NCBI RefSeq assembly: GCF_029227915.1
Contig: NC_079881.1
Span: forward strand, 25,335,501 to 25,399,500
Direction: 5' to 3'
Length of the DNA: 64,000 bases
From: Hydractinia symbiolongicarpus
Lineage: Eukaryota; Cnidaria; Hydrozoa; Anthoathecata; Hydractiniidae
Both the position numbers and the translations under genes were made by a program. The notes under the pieces are model-generated. The model saw only the letters and a program-made list of their open reading frames with translations, was not told the origin of the DNA and did not search any database. Shown here one piece after another: positions 1-12,741 of the stretch (position 1 is the first letter of the stretch; every line of letters begins with the position of its first letter).

Positions 1-880
1 GATTTACGGCAAATCGCGGGTTTTCGTTTGCCGGCGATTAAACTCCTTTTATTCAGCGTCTCATCAAAAAAGAAATCATTTTTGAAAACGACAAGTCTCA
101 TGCGTTTTAGTGGTGAAAAAATAATTTAAAGAATCGTTTGGGAAATGAGTTTACTCCCAGGGTACTTTCTTTGTATACTTTTCACTGTACGGGCCGAGTC
201 CGTGATATACGGAAAATCGCGGGTTTTCGTTTGCCGGTGATTAAACTCCTTTTATTCAGCGTCTCATCAGAAATGAAATCATTTTTGAAAACTACAAGTC
301 TCATGCGTTTTAGTGGTGAAAAAATAATTTAAAGAATCGTTCGGGAAATGAGTTTACTCCCAGTTTACTTTCTTTGTATACATTTGACTATACGGGTCAA
401 GCTCGGGATTTACGGCAAATCGCGGGTTTTCGTTTGCCGGCGATTAAACTCCTTTTATTCAGCGTCTCATCAAAAATGAAATCATTTTTGAAAACTACAA
501 GTCTCATGCGTTTTAGTGGTGAAGAAATAATTTAAAAAATCTTTCGACAAATGAGTTTACTCCCTGGGTATTTTCTTTGTATACACTCGACTATACGGCC
601 AAACCCAGGATTTACGGGAAATCGCGGGTTTCCGTTGGCCGGCGATTAAACTCCTTTTATTCAGCGTCTCATCAAAAACGAAATCATTTTTAAAAACTAC
701 AAGTCTCATGCGTTTTAGTGGTGAAAAAATAATTTAAAAAATCGTTCGGGAAATGAGTTTACTACCAGTTTACTTTCTTTGTATACTTTTGACTATACGG
801 GCCGAGTCCGGGATTTACGGGAAATTGCGGGTTTTCGTTTGCCGGCGATTAAACTCCTTTTATTCAGCGTCTCATCAAAA

Positions 881-907
881 ATGAAATCTTAAATCAAGTC
901 TTATGCG
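881..907 (+). repeat. 8-bp-deletion marker of a short (~194-bp) monomer, copy 1
   Basis: The usual 35-base stretch from ATGAAATCATTTTTG to CTCATGCG is replaced by 27 bases with the core CTTAAATCAAGTCTTATGCG. The monomer is therefore about 194 bp (anchor 829 to 1023). The deletion removes one arm of the A/T dyad found in other monomers. It is a useful tag for tracing block duplications. Confidence 0.9.
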
Positions 908-1588
908 TTTTAGTGGTGAAGAAATAATTTAAAAAATCGTTCGGCAAATGAGTTTACTCCCTGGGTATTTTCTTTGTATACACTCGACTATACGGCCAAA
1001 CCCGGGATTTACGGGAAATCGCGGGTTTTCGTTGGCCGGCGATTAAACTCCTTTTATTCAGCGTCTCATCAAAAACGAAATCATTTTTGAAAACTACAAG
1101 TCTCATGCGTTTTAGTGGTGAAAAAATAATTTAAAAAATAGTTCGCGAAATGAGTTTACTCCCAGTTTACTTTCTTTGTATACATTTGACTATACGGGTC
1201 AAGCCCGGGATTTACGGCAAATCGCGGGTTTTCGTTTGCCGGCGATTAAACTCCTTTTATTCAGCGTCTCATGATAAATGAAATCATTTTTGAAAACTAC
1301 AAGTCTCAGGCGTTTTAGTGGTGAAGAAATAATTTAAAAAATCGTTCGGGAAATGAGTTTACTCCCTGGGTATTTTCTTTGTATGCATTCGACTATACGG
1401 CCAAGCCCGGGATTTACGGGAAATCGCGGGTTTTCGTTGGCCGGCGATTAAACTCCTTTTATTCAGCGTTTCATCAAAAACGAAATCATTTTTAAAAACT
1501 ACAAGTCTCATGCGTTTTAGTGGTGAAAAAATAATTTAAAAAATCGTTCGGGAAATGAGTTTACTCCCAGTTTACTTTCTTTGTATAC

Positions 1589-1604
1589 ATTCGACTATAC
1601 GGGT
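1589..1604 (+). other. CENP-B-box-like motif with one-base-short spacing (example)
   Basis: The sequence ATTCGACTATACGGGT has TTCG and CGGG separated by six bases. The essential CENP-B box pattern is N TTCG NNNN A NN CGGG N, with seven. The motif recurs in the monomer type with CATTCGACTATACGGGTCAAG. Others have TTTG or CGGC instead. This is a near miss, not a canonical box. Confidence 0.35.
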
Positions 1605-2493
1605 CAAGCCCGGGATTTACGGCAAATCGCGGGTTTTCGTTTGCCGGCGATTAAACTCCTTTTATTCAGCGTCTCATCAAAAATGAAATCATTTTTGAAA
1701 ACTACAAGTCTCATGCGTTTTAGTGGTGAAGAAATAATTTAAAAAATCGTTCGGGAAATGAGTTTACTCCCTGGGTATTTTCTTTGTATACTTTTCACTG
1801 TACGGGCCGAGTCCGTGATATACGGAAAATCGCGGGTTTTCGTTTGCCGGCGATTAAACTCCTTTTATTCAGCGTCTCATCAAAAATGAAATCATTTTTG
1901 AAAACTACAAGTCTCATGCGTTTTAGTGGTGAAAAAATAATTTAAAGAATCGTTCGGGAAATGAGTTTACTCCCAGTTTACTTTCTTTGTATACATTTGA
2001 CTATACGGGTCAAGCTCGGGATTTACGGCAAATCGCGGGTTTTCGTTTGCCGGCGATTAAACTCCTTTTATTCAGCGTCTCATCAAAAATGAAATCATTT
2101 TTGAAAACTACAAGTCTCATGCGTTTTAGTGGTAAAGAAATAATTTAAAAAATCTTTTGGCAAATGAGTTTACTCCCTGGGTATTTTCTTTGTATACACT
2201 CGACTATACGGCCAAACCCAGGATTTACGGGAAATCGCGGGTTTTCGTTGGCCGGCGATTAAACTCCTTTTATTCAGCGTCTCATCAAAAACGAAATCAT
2301 TTTTGAAAACTACAAGTCTCATGCGTTTTAGTGGTGAAAAAATAATTTAAAAAATCGTTTGGGAAATGAGTTTACTCCCAGTTTACTTTCTTTGTATACT
2401 TTTGACTATACGGGCCGAGTCCGGGATTTACGGGAAATTGCGGGTTTTCGTTTGCCGGCGATTAAACTCCTTTTATTCAGCGTCTCATCAAAA

Positions 2494-2520
2494 ATGAAAT
2501 CTTAAATCAAGTCTTATGCG
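2494..2520 (+). repeat. 8-bp-deletion marker of a short monomer, copy 2
   Basis: The same deleted form as at 881, within the left copy of the 3,834-bp-spaced duplication. Its counterpart in the right copy is at 6328. Confidence 0.9.
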
Positions 2521-3295
2521 TTTTAGTGGTGAAGAAATAATTTAAAAAATCGTTCGGCAAATGAGTTTACTCCCTGGGTATTTTCTTTGTATACACTCGA
2601 CTATACGGCCAAACCCGGGATTTACGGGAAATCGCGGGTTTTTGTTGGCCGGCGATTAAACTCCTTTTATTCAGCGTCTCATCAAAAACGAAATCATTTT
2701 TGAAAACTACAAGTCTCATGCGTTTTAGTGGTGAAAAAATAATTTAAAAAATCGTTCGGGAATTGAGTTTACTCCCAGTTTACTTTCTTTGTATACATTT
2801 GACTATACGGGTCAAGCCCGGGATTTACGGCAAATCGCGGGTTTTCGTTTGCCGGCGATTAAACTCCTTTTATTCAGCGTCTCATCAAAAATGAAATCAT
2901 TTTTGAAAACTACAAGTCTCATGCGTTTTAGTGGTAAAGAAATAATTTAAAAAATCTTTCGGCAAATGAGTTTACTCCCTTGGTATTTTCTTTGTATACA
3001 CTCGACTATACGGCCAAACCCAGGATTTACGGGAAATCGCGGGTTTTCGTTGGCTGGCGATTAAACTCCTTTTATTCAGCGTCTCATCAAAAACGAAATC
3101 ATTTTTGAAAACTACAAGTCTCATGCGTTTTAGTGGTGAAAAAATAATTTAAAAAATCGTTCGGGAAATGAGTTTACTCCCAGTTTACTTTCTTTGTATA
3201 CTTTTGACTATACGGGCCGAGTCCGGGATTTACGGGAAATTGCGGGTTTTCGTTTGCCGGCGATTAAACTCCTTTTATTCAGCGTCTCATCAAAA

Positions 3296-3322
3296 ATGAA
3301 ATCTTAAATCAAGTCTTATGCG
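3296..3322 (+). repeat. 8-bp-deletion marker of a short monomer, copy 3
   Basis: The same deleted form, 802 bp after copy 2. That equals four monomers less one 8-bp deletion, so a local four-monomer duplication is likely. Confidence 0.9.
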
Positions 3323-4872
3323 TTTTAGTGGTGAAGAAATAATTTAAAAAATCGTTCGGCAAATGAGTTTACTCCCTGGGTATTTTCTTTGTATACACTC
3401 GACTATACGGCCAAACCCGGGATTTACGGGAAATCGCGGGTTTTTGTTGGCCGGCGATTAAACTCCTTTTATTCAGCGTCTCATCAAAAACGAAATCATT
3501 TTTGAAAACTACAAGTCTCATGCGTTTTAGTGGTGAAAAAATAATTTAAAAAATCGTTCGGGAATTGAGTTTACTCCCAGTTTACTTTCTTTGTATACAT
3601 TTGACTATACGGGTCAAGCCCGGGATTTACGGCAAATCGCGGGTTTTCGTTTGCCGGCGATTAAACTCCTTTTTTTCAGCGTCTCATCATAAATGAAATC
3701 ATTTTTGAAAACTACAAGTCTCATGCGTTTTAGTGGTGAAGAAATAATTTAAAAAATCGTTCGGGAAATGAGTTTACTCCCTGGGTATTTTCTTTGTATG
3801 CATTCGACTATACGGCCAAGCCCGGGATTTACGGGAAATCGCGGGTTTTCGTTGGTCGGCGATTAAACTCCTTTTATTCAGCGTTTCATCAAAAACGAAA
3901 TCATTTTTAAAAACTACAAGTCTCATGCGTTTTAGTGGTGAAAAAATAATTTAAAAAATCGTTCGGGAAATGAGTTTACTCCCAGTTTACTTTCTTTGTA
4001 TACATTCGACTATACGGGTCAAGCCCGGGATTTACCGCAAATCGCGGGTTTTCGTTTGCCGGCGATTAAACTCCTTTTATTCAGCGTCTCATCAAAAATG
4101 AAATCATTTTTGAAAACTACAAGTCTCATGCGTTTTAGTGGTGAAGAAATAATTTAAAAAATCGTTCGGGAAATGAGTTTACTCCGTGGGTATTTTCTTT
4201 GCATGCATTCGATTATACGGCCAAGCCCGGGATTTACGGGAAATCGCGGGTTTTCGTTGGCCGGCGATTAAACTCCTTTTATTCAGCGTCTCATCAAAAA
4301 CGAAATCATTTTTAAAAAATACAAGTCTCATGCGTTTTAGTGGTGAAAAAATAATTTTAAAAATCGTTCGGGAAATGAGTTTACTCCCAGTTTACTTTCT
4401 TTGTATACATTCGACTATACGGGTCAAGCCCGGGATTTACGGCAAATCGCGGGTTTTCGTTTGCCGGCGATTAAACTCCTTTTATTCAGCGTCTCATCAA
4501 AAATAAAATCATTTTTGAAAACTACAAGTCTCATGCGTTTTAGTGGTGAAAAAGTAATTTAAAGAATCGTTTGGGAAATGAGTTTACTCCCTAGGTACTT
4601 TCTTTGTATACTTTTCACTGTACGGGCCGAGTCCGTGATATACGGAAAATCGCGGGTTTTCGTTTTCCGGCGATTAAACTCCTTTTATTCAGCGTCTCAT
4701 CAAAAATGAAATCGTTTTTGAAAACTACATGTCTTATGCGTTTTAGTGGTAAAAAATTAATTTAAAAAATCGTTCGGGAAATGAGTTTACTCCCAGTTTA
4801 CTTTCTTTGTATACATTTGACTATACGGGTCAAGCCCGGGATTTACGGCAAATCGCGGGTTTTCGTTTGCCG

Positions 4873-6698
4873 GCGATTAAACTCCTTTTATTCAGCGTCT
4901 CATCAAAAACGAAATCATTTTTGAAAACTACAAGTCTCATGCGTTTTAGTGGTGAAAAAATAATTTAAAAAATAGTTCGCGAAATGAGTTTACTCCCAGT
5001 TTACTTTCTTTGTATACATTTGACTATACGGGTCAAGCCCGGGATTTACGGCAAATCGCGGGTTTTCGTTTGCCGGCGATTAAACTCCTTTTATTCAGCG
5101 TCTCATGATAAATGAAATCATTTTTGAAAACTACAAGTCTCATGCGTTTTAGTGGTGAAGAAATAATTTAAAAAATCGTTCGGGAAATGAGTTTACTCCC
5201 TGGGTATTTTCTTTGTATGCATTCGACTATACGGCCAAGCCCGGGATTTACGGGAAATCGCGGGTTTTCGTTGGCCGGCGATTAAACTCCTTTTATTCAG
5301 CGTTTCATCAAAAACGAAATCATTTTTAAAAACTACAAGTCTCATGCGTTTTAGTGGTGAAAAAATAATTTAAAAAATCGTTCGGGAAATGAGTTTACTC
5401 CCAGTTTACTTTCTTTGTATACATTCGACTATACGGGTCAAGCCCGGGATTTACGGCAAATCGCGGGTTTTCGTTTGCCGGCGATTAAACTCCTTTTATT
5501 CAGCGTCTCATCAAAAATGAAATCATTTTTGAAAACTACAAGTCTCATGCGTTTTAGTGGTGAAGAAATAATTTAAAAAATCGTTCGGGAAATGAGTTTA
5601 CTCCCTGGGTATTTTCTTTGTATACTTTTCACTGTACGGGCCGAGTCCGTGATATACGGAAAATCGCGGGTTTTCGTTTGCCGGCGATTAAACTCCTTTT
5701 ATTCAGCGTCTCATCAAAAATGAAATCATTTTTGAAAACTACAAGTCTCATGCGTTTTAGTGGTGAAAAAATAATTTAAAGAATCGTTCGGGAAATGAGT
5801 TTACTCCCAGTTTACTTTCTTTGTATACATTTGACTATACGGGTCAAGCTCGGGATTTACGGCAAATCGCGGGTTTTCGTTTGCCGGCGATTAAACTCCT
5901 TTTATTCAGCGTCTCATCAAAAATGAAATCATTTTTGAAAACTACAAGTCTCATGCGTTTTAGTGGTAAAGAAATAATTTAAAAAATCTTTTGGCAAATG
6001 AGTTTACTCCCTGGGTATTTTCTTTGTATACACTCGACTATACGGCCAAACCCAGGATTTACGGGAAATCGCGGGTTTTCGTTGGCCGGCGATTAAACTC
6101 CTTTTATTCAGCGTCTCATCAAAAACGAAATCATTTTTGAAAACTACAAGTCTCATGCGTTTTAGTGGTGAAAAAATAATTTAAAAAATCGTTTGGGAAA
6201 TGAGTTTACTCCCAGTTTACTTTCTTTGTATACTTTTGACTATACGGGCCGAGTCCGGGATTTACGGGAAATTGCGGGTTTTCGTTTGCCGGCGATTAAA
6301 CTCCTTTTATTCAGCGTCTCATCAAAAATGAAATCTTAAATCAAGTCTTATGCGTTTTAGTGGTGAAGAAATAATTTAAAAAATCGTTCGGCAAATGAGT
6401 TTACTCCCTGGGTATTTTCTTTGTATACACTCGACTATACGGCCAAACCCGGGATTTACGGGAAATCGCGGGTTTTTGTTGGCCGGCGATTAAACTCCTT
6501 TTATTCAGCGTCTCATCAAAAACGAAATCATTTTTGAAAACTACAAGTCTCATGCGTTTTAGTGGTGAAAAAATAATTTAAAAAATCGTTCGGGAATTGA
6601 GTTTACTCCCAGTTTACTTTCTTTGTATACATTTGACTATACGGGTCAAGCCCGGGATTTACGGCAAATCGCGGGTTTTCGTTTGCCGGCGATTAAAC
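4873..6698. repeat. Right copy of the 3,834-bp-spaced block
   Basis: Partner of 1,040-2,865. The roughly 2 kb between the copies is itself made of related monomers, so this may be a larger tandem duplication whose remainder was later overwritten. Confidence 0.8.
6328..6354 (+). repeat. 8-bp-deletion marker of a short monomer, copy 4
   Basis: The same deleted form, 3,834 bp from copy 2, inside the right copy of the duplication at 4,873-6,698. Confidence 0.9.
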
Positions 6699-7331
6699 TC
6701 CTTTTTTCAGCGTCTCATCATAAATGAAATCATTTTTGAAAACTACAAGTCTCATGCGTTTTAGTGGTGAAGAAATAATTTAAAAAATCGTTCGGGAAAT
6801 GAGTTTACTCCCAGTTTACTTTCTTTGTATACATTTGACTATACGGGTCAAGCTCGGGATTTACGGCAAATCGCGGGTTTTCGTTTGCCGGCGATTAAAC
6901 TCCTTTTATTCAGCGTCTCATCAAAAATGAAATCATTTTTGAAAACTACAAGTCTCATGCGTTTTAGTGGTAAAGAAATAATTTAAAAAATCTTTCGGCA
7001 AATGAGTTTACTCCCTTGGTATTTTCTTTGTATACACTCGACTATACGGCCAAACCCAGGATTTACGGGAAATCGCGGGTTTTCGTTGGCCGGCGATTAA
7101 ACTCCTTTTATTCAGCGTCTCATCAAAAACGAAATCATTTTTGAAAACTACAAGTCTCATGCGTTTTAGTGGTGAAAAAATAACTTAAAAAATCGTTCGG
7201 GAAATGAGTTTACTCCCAGTTTACTTTCTTTGTATACTTTTGACTATACGGGCCGAGTCCGGGATTTACGGGAAATTGCGGGTTTTCGTTTGCCGGCGAT
7301 TAAACTCCTTTTATTCAGCGTCTCATCAAAA

Positions 7332-7358
7332 ATGAAATCTTAAATCAAGTCTTATGCG
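7332..7358 (+). repeat. 8-bp-deletion marker of a short monomer, copy 5
   Basis: The last example of the deleted form that I found in the window. To its right every monomer carries the undeleted segment. Confidence 0.88.
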
Positions 7359-7529
7359 TTTTAGTGGTGAAGAAATAATTTAAAAAATCGTTCGGCAAAT
7401 GAGTTTACTCCCTGGGTATTTTCTTTGTATACACTCGACTATACGGCCAAACCCGGGATTTACGGGAAATCGCGGGTTTTTGTTGGCCGGCGATTAAACT
7501 CCTTTTATTCAGCGTCTCATCAAAAACGA

Positions 7530-9816
7530 AATCATTTTTAAAAACTACAAGTCTCATGCGTTTTAGTGGTGAAAAAATAATTTAAAAAATCGTTCGGGAA
7601 ATGAGTTTACTCCCAGTTTACTTTCTTTGTATACATTCGACTATACGGGTCAAGCCCGGGATTTACCGCAAATCGCGGGTTTTCGTTTGCCGGCGATTAA
7701 ACTCCTTTTATTCAGCGTCTCATCAAAAATGAAATCATTTTTGAAAACTACAAGTCTCATGCGTTTTAGTGGTGAAGAAATAATTTAAAAAATCGTTCGG
7801 GAAATGAGTTTACTCCCTGGGTATTTTCTTTGCATGCATTCGATTATACGGCCAAGCCCGGGATTTACGGGAAATCGCGGGTTTTCGTTGGCCGGCGATT
7901 AAACTCCTTTTATTCAGCGTCTCATCAAAAACGAAATCATTTTTAAAAAATACAAGTCTCATGCGTTTTAGTGGTGAAAAAATAATTTTAAAAATCGTTC
8001 GGGAAATGAGTTTACTCCCAGTTTACTTTCTTTGTATACATTCGACTATACGGGTCAAGCCCGGGATTTACGGCAAATCGCGGGTTTTCGTTTGCCGGCG
8101 ATTAAACTCCTTTTATTCAGCGTCTCATCAAAAATGAAATCATTTTTGAAAACTACAAGTCTCATGCGTTTTAGTGGTGAAAAAGTAATTTAAAGAATCG
8201 TTTGGGAAATGAGTTTACTCCCTGGGTACTTTCTTTGTATACTTTTCACTGTACGGGCCGAGTCCGTGATATACGGAAAATCGCGGGTTTTCGTTTTCCG
8301 GCGATTAAACTCCTTTTATTCAGCGTCTCATCAAAAATGAAATCGTTTTTGAAAACTACATGTCTTATGCGTTTTAGTGGTAAAAAATTAATTTAAAAAA
8401 TCGTTCGGGAAATGAGTTTACTCCCAGTTTACTTTCTTTGTATACATTTGACTATACGGGTCAAGCCCGGGATTTACGGCAAATCGCGGGTTTTCGTTTG
8501 CCGGCGATTAAACTCCTTTTATTCAGCGTCTCATCAAAAATGAAATCATTTTTGAAAACAACAAGTCTCATGCGTTTTAGTGGTGAAGAAATAATTTAAA
8601 AAATCGTTCGGGAAATGAGTTTACTCCCTGGGTATTTTCTTTGTATGCATTCGACTATACGGCCAAGCCCGGGATTTACGGGAAATCGCGGGTTTTCGTT
8701 GGCCGGCGATTAAACTCCTTTTATTCAGCGTTTCATCAAAAACGAAATCATTTTTAAAAACTACAAGTCTCATGCGTTTTAGTGGTGAAAAAATAATTTA
8801 AAAAATCGTTCGGGAAATGAGTTTACTCCCAGTTTACTTTCTTTGTATACATTCGACTATACGGGTCAAGCCCGGGATTTACCGCAAATCGCGGGTTTTC
8901 GTTTGCCGGCGATTAAACTCCTTTTATTCAGCGTCTCATCAAAAATGAAATCATTTTTGAAAACTACAAGTCTCATGCGTTTTAGTGGTGAAGAAATAAT
9001 TTAAAAAATCGTTCGGGAAATGAGTTTACTCCCTGGGTATTTTCTTTGCATGCATTCGATTATACGGCCAAGCCCGGGATTTACGGGAAATCGCGGGTTT
9101 TCGTTGGCCGGCGATTAAACTCCTTTTATTCAGCGTCTCATCAAAAACGAAATCATTTTTAAAAAATACAAGTCTCATGCGTTTTAGTGGTGAAAAAGTA
9201 ATTTTAAAAATCGTTCGGGAAATGAGTTTACTCCCAGTTTACTTTCTTTGTATACATTCGACTATACGGGTCAAGCCCGGGATTTACGGCAAATCGCGGG
9301 TTTTCGTTTGCCGGCGATTAAACTCCTTTTATTCAGCGTCTCATCAAAAATGAAATCATTTTTGAAAACTACAAGTCTCATGCGTTTTAGTGGTGAAAAA
9401 GTAATTTAAAGAATCGTTTGGGAAATGAGTTTACTCCCTGGGTACTTTCTTTGTATACTTTTCACTGTACGGGCCGAGTCCGTGATATACGGAAAATCGC
9501 GGGTTTTCGTTTTCCGGCGATTAAACTCCTTTTATTCAGCGTCTCATCAAAAATGAAATCGTTTTTGAAAACTACATGTCTTATGCGTTTTAGTGGTAAA
9601 AAATTAATTTAAAAAATCGTTCGGGAAATGAGTTTACTCCCAGTTTACTTTCTTTGTATACATTTGACTATACGGGTCAAGCCCGGGATTTACGGCAAAT
9701 CGCGGGTTTTCGTTTGCCGGCGATTAAACTCCTTTTATTCAGCGTCTCATCAAAAATGAAATCATTTTTGAAAACAACAAGTCTCATGCGTTTTAGTGGT
9801 GAAGAAATAATTTAAA
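7530..9816. repeat. 1,216-bp (6-monomer) duplication
   Basis: Segments about 7,530-8,600 and 8,746-9,816 match at offset 1,216. Shared rare marks are the ACCGCAAATCG run at 7665 and 8881, TTCGATTATACGG near 7850 and 9056, and AAAACAACAAG at 8555 and 9771. The copies diverge at GTTCGGGAAATG against TTGTTCGGCAAATG. Confidence 0.75.
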
Positions 9817-11010
9817 AAATTGTTCGGCAAATGAGTTTACTCCCTGGGTATTTTCTTTGTATACACTCGACTATACGGCCAAACCCGGGATTTACGGGAA
9901 ATCGCGGGTTTTCGTTGGCCGGCGATTAAACTCCTTTTATTCAGCGTCTCATCAAAAACGAAAGCATTTTTGAAAACTACAAGTCTCATGCGTTTTAGTG
10001 GTGAAAAAATAATTTAAAAAATCGTTCGGGAAATGAGTTTACTCCCAATTTACTTTCTTTGTATACATTCGACTATACGGGTCAAGCCCGGGATTTACGG
10101 CAAATCGCGGGTTTTCGTTTGCCGGCGATTAAACTCCTTTTATTCAGCGTCTCATCAAAAATGAAATCATTTTTGAAAACTACAAGTCTCATGCGTTTTA
10201 GTGGTGAAAAAGTAATTTAAAGAATCGTTTGGGAAATGAGTTTACTCCCTGGGTACTTTCTTTGTATACTTTTCACTGTACGGGCCGAGTCCGTGATATA
10301 CGGAAAATCGCGGGTTTTCGTTTTCCGGCGATTAAACTCCTTTTATTCAGCGTCTCATCAAAAATGAAATCGTTTTTGAAAACTACATGTCTTATGCGTT
10401 TTAGTGGTAAAAAATTAATTTAAAAAATCGTTCGGGAAATGAGTTTACTCCCAGTTTACTTTCTTTGTATACATTTGACTATACGGGTCAAGCCCGGGAT
10501 TTACGGCAAATCGCGGGTTTTCGTTTGCCGGCGATTAAACTCCTTTTATTCAGCGTCTCATCAAAAATGAAATCATTTTTGAAAACAACAAGTCTCATGC
10601 GTTTTAGTGGTGAAGAAATAATTTAAAAAATTGTTCGGCAAATGAGTTTACTCCCTGGGTATTTTCTTTGTATACACTCGACTATACGGCCAAACCCGGG
10701 ATTTACGGGAAATCGCGGGTTTTCGTTGGCCGGCGATTAAACTCCTTTTATTCAGCGTCTCATCAAAAACGAAAGCATTTTTGAAAACTACAAGTCTCAT
10801 GCGTTTTAGTGGTGAAAAAATAATTTAAAAAATCGTTCGGGAAATGAGTTTACTCCCAATTTACTTTCTTTGTATACATTCGACTATACGGGTCAAGCCC
10901 GGGATTTACGGCAAATCGCGGGTTTTCGTTTGCCGGCGATTAAACTCCTTTTATTCAGCGTCTCATCAAAAATGAAATCATTTTTGAAAACTACAAGTCT
11001 CATGCGTTTT
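9395..11010. repeat. 811-bp (4-monomer) tandem duplication
   Basis: Copy 1 is about 9,395-10,205 and copy 2 about 10,206-11,010. Shared rare variants at exact 811-bp spacing include AATTGTTCGG (near 9818 and 10629), GAAAGCATTTTTG (near 9960 and 10771) and CTCCCAATTTAC (near 10043 and 10854). It overlaps the right copy of the 1,216-bp duplication, so the two events are nested in time. Confidence 0.82.
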
Positions 11011-12741
11011 AGTGGTGAAGAAATAATTCAAAAAGTCGTTCGGCAAATGAGTTTACTCCCTGGGTATTTTCTTTGTATACACTCGACTATACGGCCAAAC
11101 CCGGGATTTACGGGAAATCGCGGGTTTTCGTTGGCCGGCGATTAAACTCCTTTTATTCAGCGTCTCATCAAAAACGAAATCATTTTTGAAAACTACAAGT
11201 CTCATGCGTTTTAGTGGTGAAAAAATAATTTAAAAAATCGTTCGGGAAATGAGTTTACTCCCAGTTTACTTTCTTTGTATACATTCGACTATACGGGTCA
11301 AGCCCGGGATTTACGGCAAATTGCGGGTTTTCGTTTGCCGGCGATTAAACTCCTTTTATTCAGCGTCTCATCAAAAATGAAATCATTTTTGAAAACTACA
11401 AGTCTCATGCGTTTTAGTGGTGAAGAAATAATTTAAAAAATCGTTCGGGAAATGAGTTTACTCCCTGGTATTTTCTTTGTATACATTCGACTATACGGCC
11501 AAGCCCGGGATTTACGGGAAATTGCGGGTTTTCGTTTGCCGGCGATTAAACTCCTTTTATTCAGCGTCTCATCAAAAACGAAATCATTTTTGAAAACTAC
11601 AAGTCTCATGCGTTTTAGTGGTGAAAAAATAATTTAAAAAATCGTTTGGGAAATGAGTTTACTCCCAGTTTACTTTCTTTGTATACATTCGACTATACGG
11701 GCCGAGTCCGGGATTTTCGGGAAATCGCGGGTTTTCGTTTGCCGGCGATTAAACTCCTTTTATTCAGCGTCTCATAAAAAATGAAATCATTTTTGAAAAC
11801 TACAAGTCTCGTGCGTCTTAGTGGTGAAGAAATAATTTAAAAAATCGTTCGGGAAATGAATTTACTTCCTGGGTACTTTCTTTGCATACATTCGACTATA
11901 CGGGCCAAGCCCGGGATTTACGGGAAATCGCGGGTTTTCGTTTGCCGGCGATTAAACTTCTTTTATTCAGCGTCTCAATAAAAATTAAATCATTTTTGAA
12001 AAGTACCAGTCTCATGCGTTTTAGTAGTGAAAATATGATTTAAAGAATCGTTCGGGAAATGAGTTTACTCCCTGCGTACTTTCTTTGTATACTTTTGCCT
12101 ATACGGGACGGGTCCGGGATTTACGGGAAATCGCGGGTTTTCCTTTGACGGAGATTAAACTCCTTTTATTCAGCGTCTCATCAAAAATGAAATCATTTTT
12201 GAAAACTACAAGTCTCGTGCGTTTTAGTGGTGAAAAAATAATTTAAAAAATCGTTCGGGAAATGAGTTTACTCCCAGGGTACTTTCTTTGTATACATTCG
12301 ACTATACGGGTCAAGCCCGGGATTTACGGCAAATCGCGGGTTTTCGTTTGCCGGCGATTAAACTCCTTTTATTCAGCGTCTCATCAAAAACGAAATCATT
12401 TTTGAAAACTACAAGTCTCATGCGTTTTAGTGGTGAAAAATAATTTAAAGAATCGTTTGGGAAATGAGTTTACTCCCTGGGTACTTTCTTTGTATACTTT
12501 TCACTGTACGGGCCGAGTCCGTGATATACGGAAAATCGCGGGTTTTCGATTGCCGGCGATTAAACTCCTTTTATTCAGCGTCTCATCAAAAATGAAATCA
12601 TTTTTGAAAACTACAAGTCTTATGCGTTTTAATGGTAAAAAATTAATTTAAAAAATCGTTCGGAAAATGAGTTTACTCCAGTTTACTTTCTTTGTATACA
12701 TTTGACTATACGGGTCAAGCCCGGGATTTACGGCAAATCGC

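Larger units (their letters stand above)
1040..2865. repeat. Left copy of a ~1.8-kb block repeated 3,834 bp downstream
   Basis: The block matches 4,873-6,698 at a constant offset of 3,834, about 19 monomer lengths. Shared rare marks include ATAGTTCGC (1138 and 4972), CTCATGATAAATG (1267 and 5101), the run ending in AATCTTTTGG (about 2147 and 5981) and an 8-bp-deleted monomer. At least one substitution separates the copies (CAGGCG against CATGCG near 1308). The match starts after a CGTTGGCC/CGTTTGCC difference and stops at a CTCCTTTTATTC/CTCCTTTTTTC difference. Ends are approximate. Confidence 0.8.
1..11640 (+). repeat. Array domain I: mixed monomer types with 8-bp-deleted copies
   Basis: Four main monomer types intermix here, told apart by the segment after GTATAC: TTTGACTATACGGGTCAAG; TTCGACTATACGGCCAAG followed by CGTTGGCCGG; TTTTCACTGTACGGGCCGAG with CGTGATATACGG; and TTTTGACTATACGGGCCGAG with AAATTGCGGG. 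Blocks recur at offsets of 3,834, 1,216 and 811 bp. All short copies with the 8-bp deletion that I found are in this domain. The right boundary is approximate, set where domain II variants such as GTGCGTCTTAGTGG first appear near 11,810. No gene is present. Confidence 0.75.
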
